Source of the DNA: an uncultured Lachnospiraceae bacterium
GTDB lineage: Bacteria; Bacillota; Clostridia; Lachnospirales; Lachnospiraceae
Direction of reading: 5' to 3'
Assembly (NCBI GenBank): GCA_902783765.1
Contig: CACZSB010000174.1
Span: 1-6,521 of the forward strand
Length of the DNA: 6,521 nt
Both the position numbers and the translations under genes were made by a program. The notes below the pieces were generated by a model that saw only the letters and a list, made by a program, of their open reading frames with translations, searched no databases and was not told where the DNA came from. This document shows positions 5,659 through 6,521 of the stretch, one piece after another. Each line of letters begins with the position of its first letter. Position 1 is the stretch's first letter.

Positions 5659-6495
5659 ATGGAGAATCTTTCAAATATCAAAATCATTTTCAGCGATATC
5701 GACGGCACCCTGCTGCCCTTTGAGGGCAAGGACATGGGCCCCACCGCCGCCCTGATCGAAGCACTGCTCCAGGCCGGTATTCACTTTGTGCCCTGCACCG
5801 GAAGGGGCACCGGCAACGTGCCCCGGGAGATTCTGAATGTGCCCTCCCTGCGCTACCTGATTACCGCCAACGGAGCCATGATCTGGGATCTGAAGGAGGA
5901 TAAGCTCCTGTACAAGCGGCTGATTCACCGGGAACTGGGAAAGAAGCTGGTGGATTATCTGCGCCGCTTCCCCGGCAATGCCTATCTGTACCGAAACGGT
6001 CAGCATTATCTGGATACGGCCCTGGGCCAGTGGCCCCCCCGAAACGGAGGCCGATCCCTGGAGGACTGGGTCCGCACCGTGGTATGCTGCGATTTCACCG
6101 AGCTTTTGGAGGAGCCGGAAAGCGAGACCGTGGACAAATTCGGTTTTGCCAGCCCCCATCAGCAGGTCTTTGATCAGATTCGGGCCACCCTTCCCGAAGA
6201 GCCCTATTTTTCAGAGCTGGCCCTCACCTCTTCCGGTCCCTGGAACGTGGAGATCAATGCCGCCGGGGCGGAAAAAGGAGCCGCGGCCCTGTGGCTGACC
6301 AAGCAGCTGGGTCTGGCTCCCGAAAATATGCTGTGTGCCGGCGATAATGCCAATGATATAACCCTGCTCCGGGCCGGGGCCCTTTCTCTGGCCCCGGAAA
6401 ATGCCCTGCCGGAGGTTAAGGCCCTGGCCACCCAGGTGGTGCCGGACTGCCGCCTGGACGGGGTGGAAAACTTCTTAAAGCAGCTTCTGAATTAA
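5659..6495 (+). CDS. Cof-type HAD-IIB family phosphatase
   Basis: This is a haloacid dehalogenase superfamily hydrolase of the Cof/YidA type; such enzymes usually dephosphorylate sugar phosphates, nucleotides or cofactors such as FMN and PLP, but the substrate cannot be read from sequence. Numbering from ATG 5659 gives 278 residues, normal for the family. Motif I is FSDIDGTLL (Asp13 nucleophile, Asp15), motif II CTGRG (Thr47), then TANGA (69-73). The type IIB cap lies between about 80 and 190. Motif III is the Lys in AEKGAAAL (Lys206) and motif IV GDNANDITLL (228-237). All catalytic residues are present. There is no signal peptide or membrane segment. The ATG has TGAGGT (5645-5650) upstream with a nine-base spacer after GAGG; the in-frame TTG at 5644 overlaps that site and is rejected. 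Confidence 0.95.
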   Translation: MENLSNIKIIFSDIDGTLLPFEGKDMGPTAALIEALLQAGIHFVPCTGRGTGNVPREILNVPSLRYLITANGAMIWDLKEDKLLYKRLIHRELGKKLVDYLRRFPGNAYLYRNGQHYLDTALGQWPPRNGGRSLEDWVRTVVCCDFTELLEEPESETVDKFGFASPHQQVFDQIRATLPEEPYFSELALTSSGPWNVEINAAGAEKGAAALWLTKQLGLAPENMLCAGDNANDITLLRAGALSLAPENALPEVKALATQVVPDCRLDGVENFLKQLLN

Positions 6496-6521
6496 GGGCC
6501 GGCTTTATAGGATGCGGACGC

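Noticed and set aside
5671..6159. Minus-strand open frame opposite the HAD gene
   Set aside because: It is antisense to conserved HAD motifs and has no family resemblance of its own.
6496..6521. Possible terminator after the HAD gene
   Set aside because: Only 26 bases remain; GGGCCGGC is present but no complete stem or T-run can be seen before the window ends.

Overview
The window looks like an ordinary chromosomal segment of a Bacillota bacterium, probably a clostridial-type lineage. I base this on the gdpP-rplI-dnaB gene order, consensus SigA-type promoters, strong AGGAGG-like ribosome binding sites, and the presence of TmcAL, which is mainly a Bacillota enzyme. The DNA is moderately GC-rich with GC-rich third positions. 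I cannot name a genus from the sequence alone. There are no mobile elements, CRISPR arrays, tRNAs or rRNAs.

Layout. Bases 1-54 hold the last codons of an unidentified plus-strand gene. A GC-rich hairpin with T-runs on both sides (about 77-117) separates it from a converging minus-strand operon that fills 120-5168. In transcription order, right to left, this operon is: tmcAL (tRNA-Met cytidine acetate ligase), gdpP (membrane-bound c-di-AMP phosphodiesterase), rplI (ribosomal protein L9) and dnaB (replicative helicase). It starts from a near-consensus promoter at 5197-5225. gdpP, rplI and dnaB are separated by only 1 and 2 bases, so they are probably translationally coupled. A hairpin without a U-tract lies over the tmcAL stop codon, ahead of gdpP.

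To the right, divergent from the operon, is a small cold-shock protein gene (5345-5542) with its own promoter, a short leader containing an inverted repeat, and a strong intrinsic terminator. A Cof-type HAD-family phosphatase (5659-6495) follows. Its likely promoter uses the T-rich tail of that terminator as its -35 box.

Together the operon links tRNA modification, c-di-AMP turnover, the ribosome and replication; the gdpP-rplI-dnaB part is a classic conserved Bacillota cluster. The cold-shock and HAD genes appear to be separate transcription units. I found no convincing new biological system. The points worth a second look are the position of tmcAL, the hairpin at the tmcAL/gdpP junction, the terminator/promoter overlap, and the dyad in the cold-shock leader.
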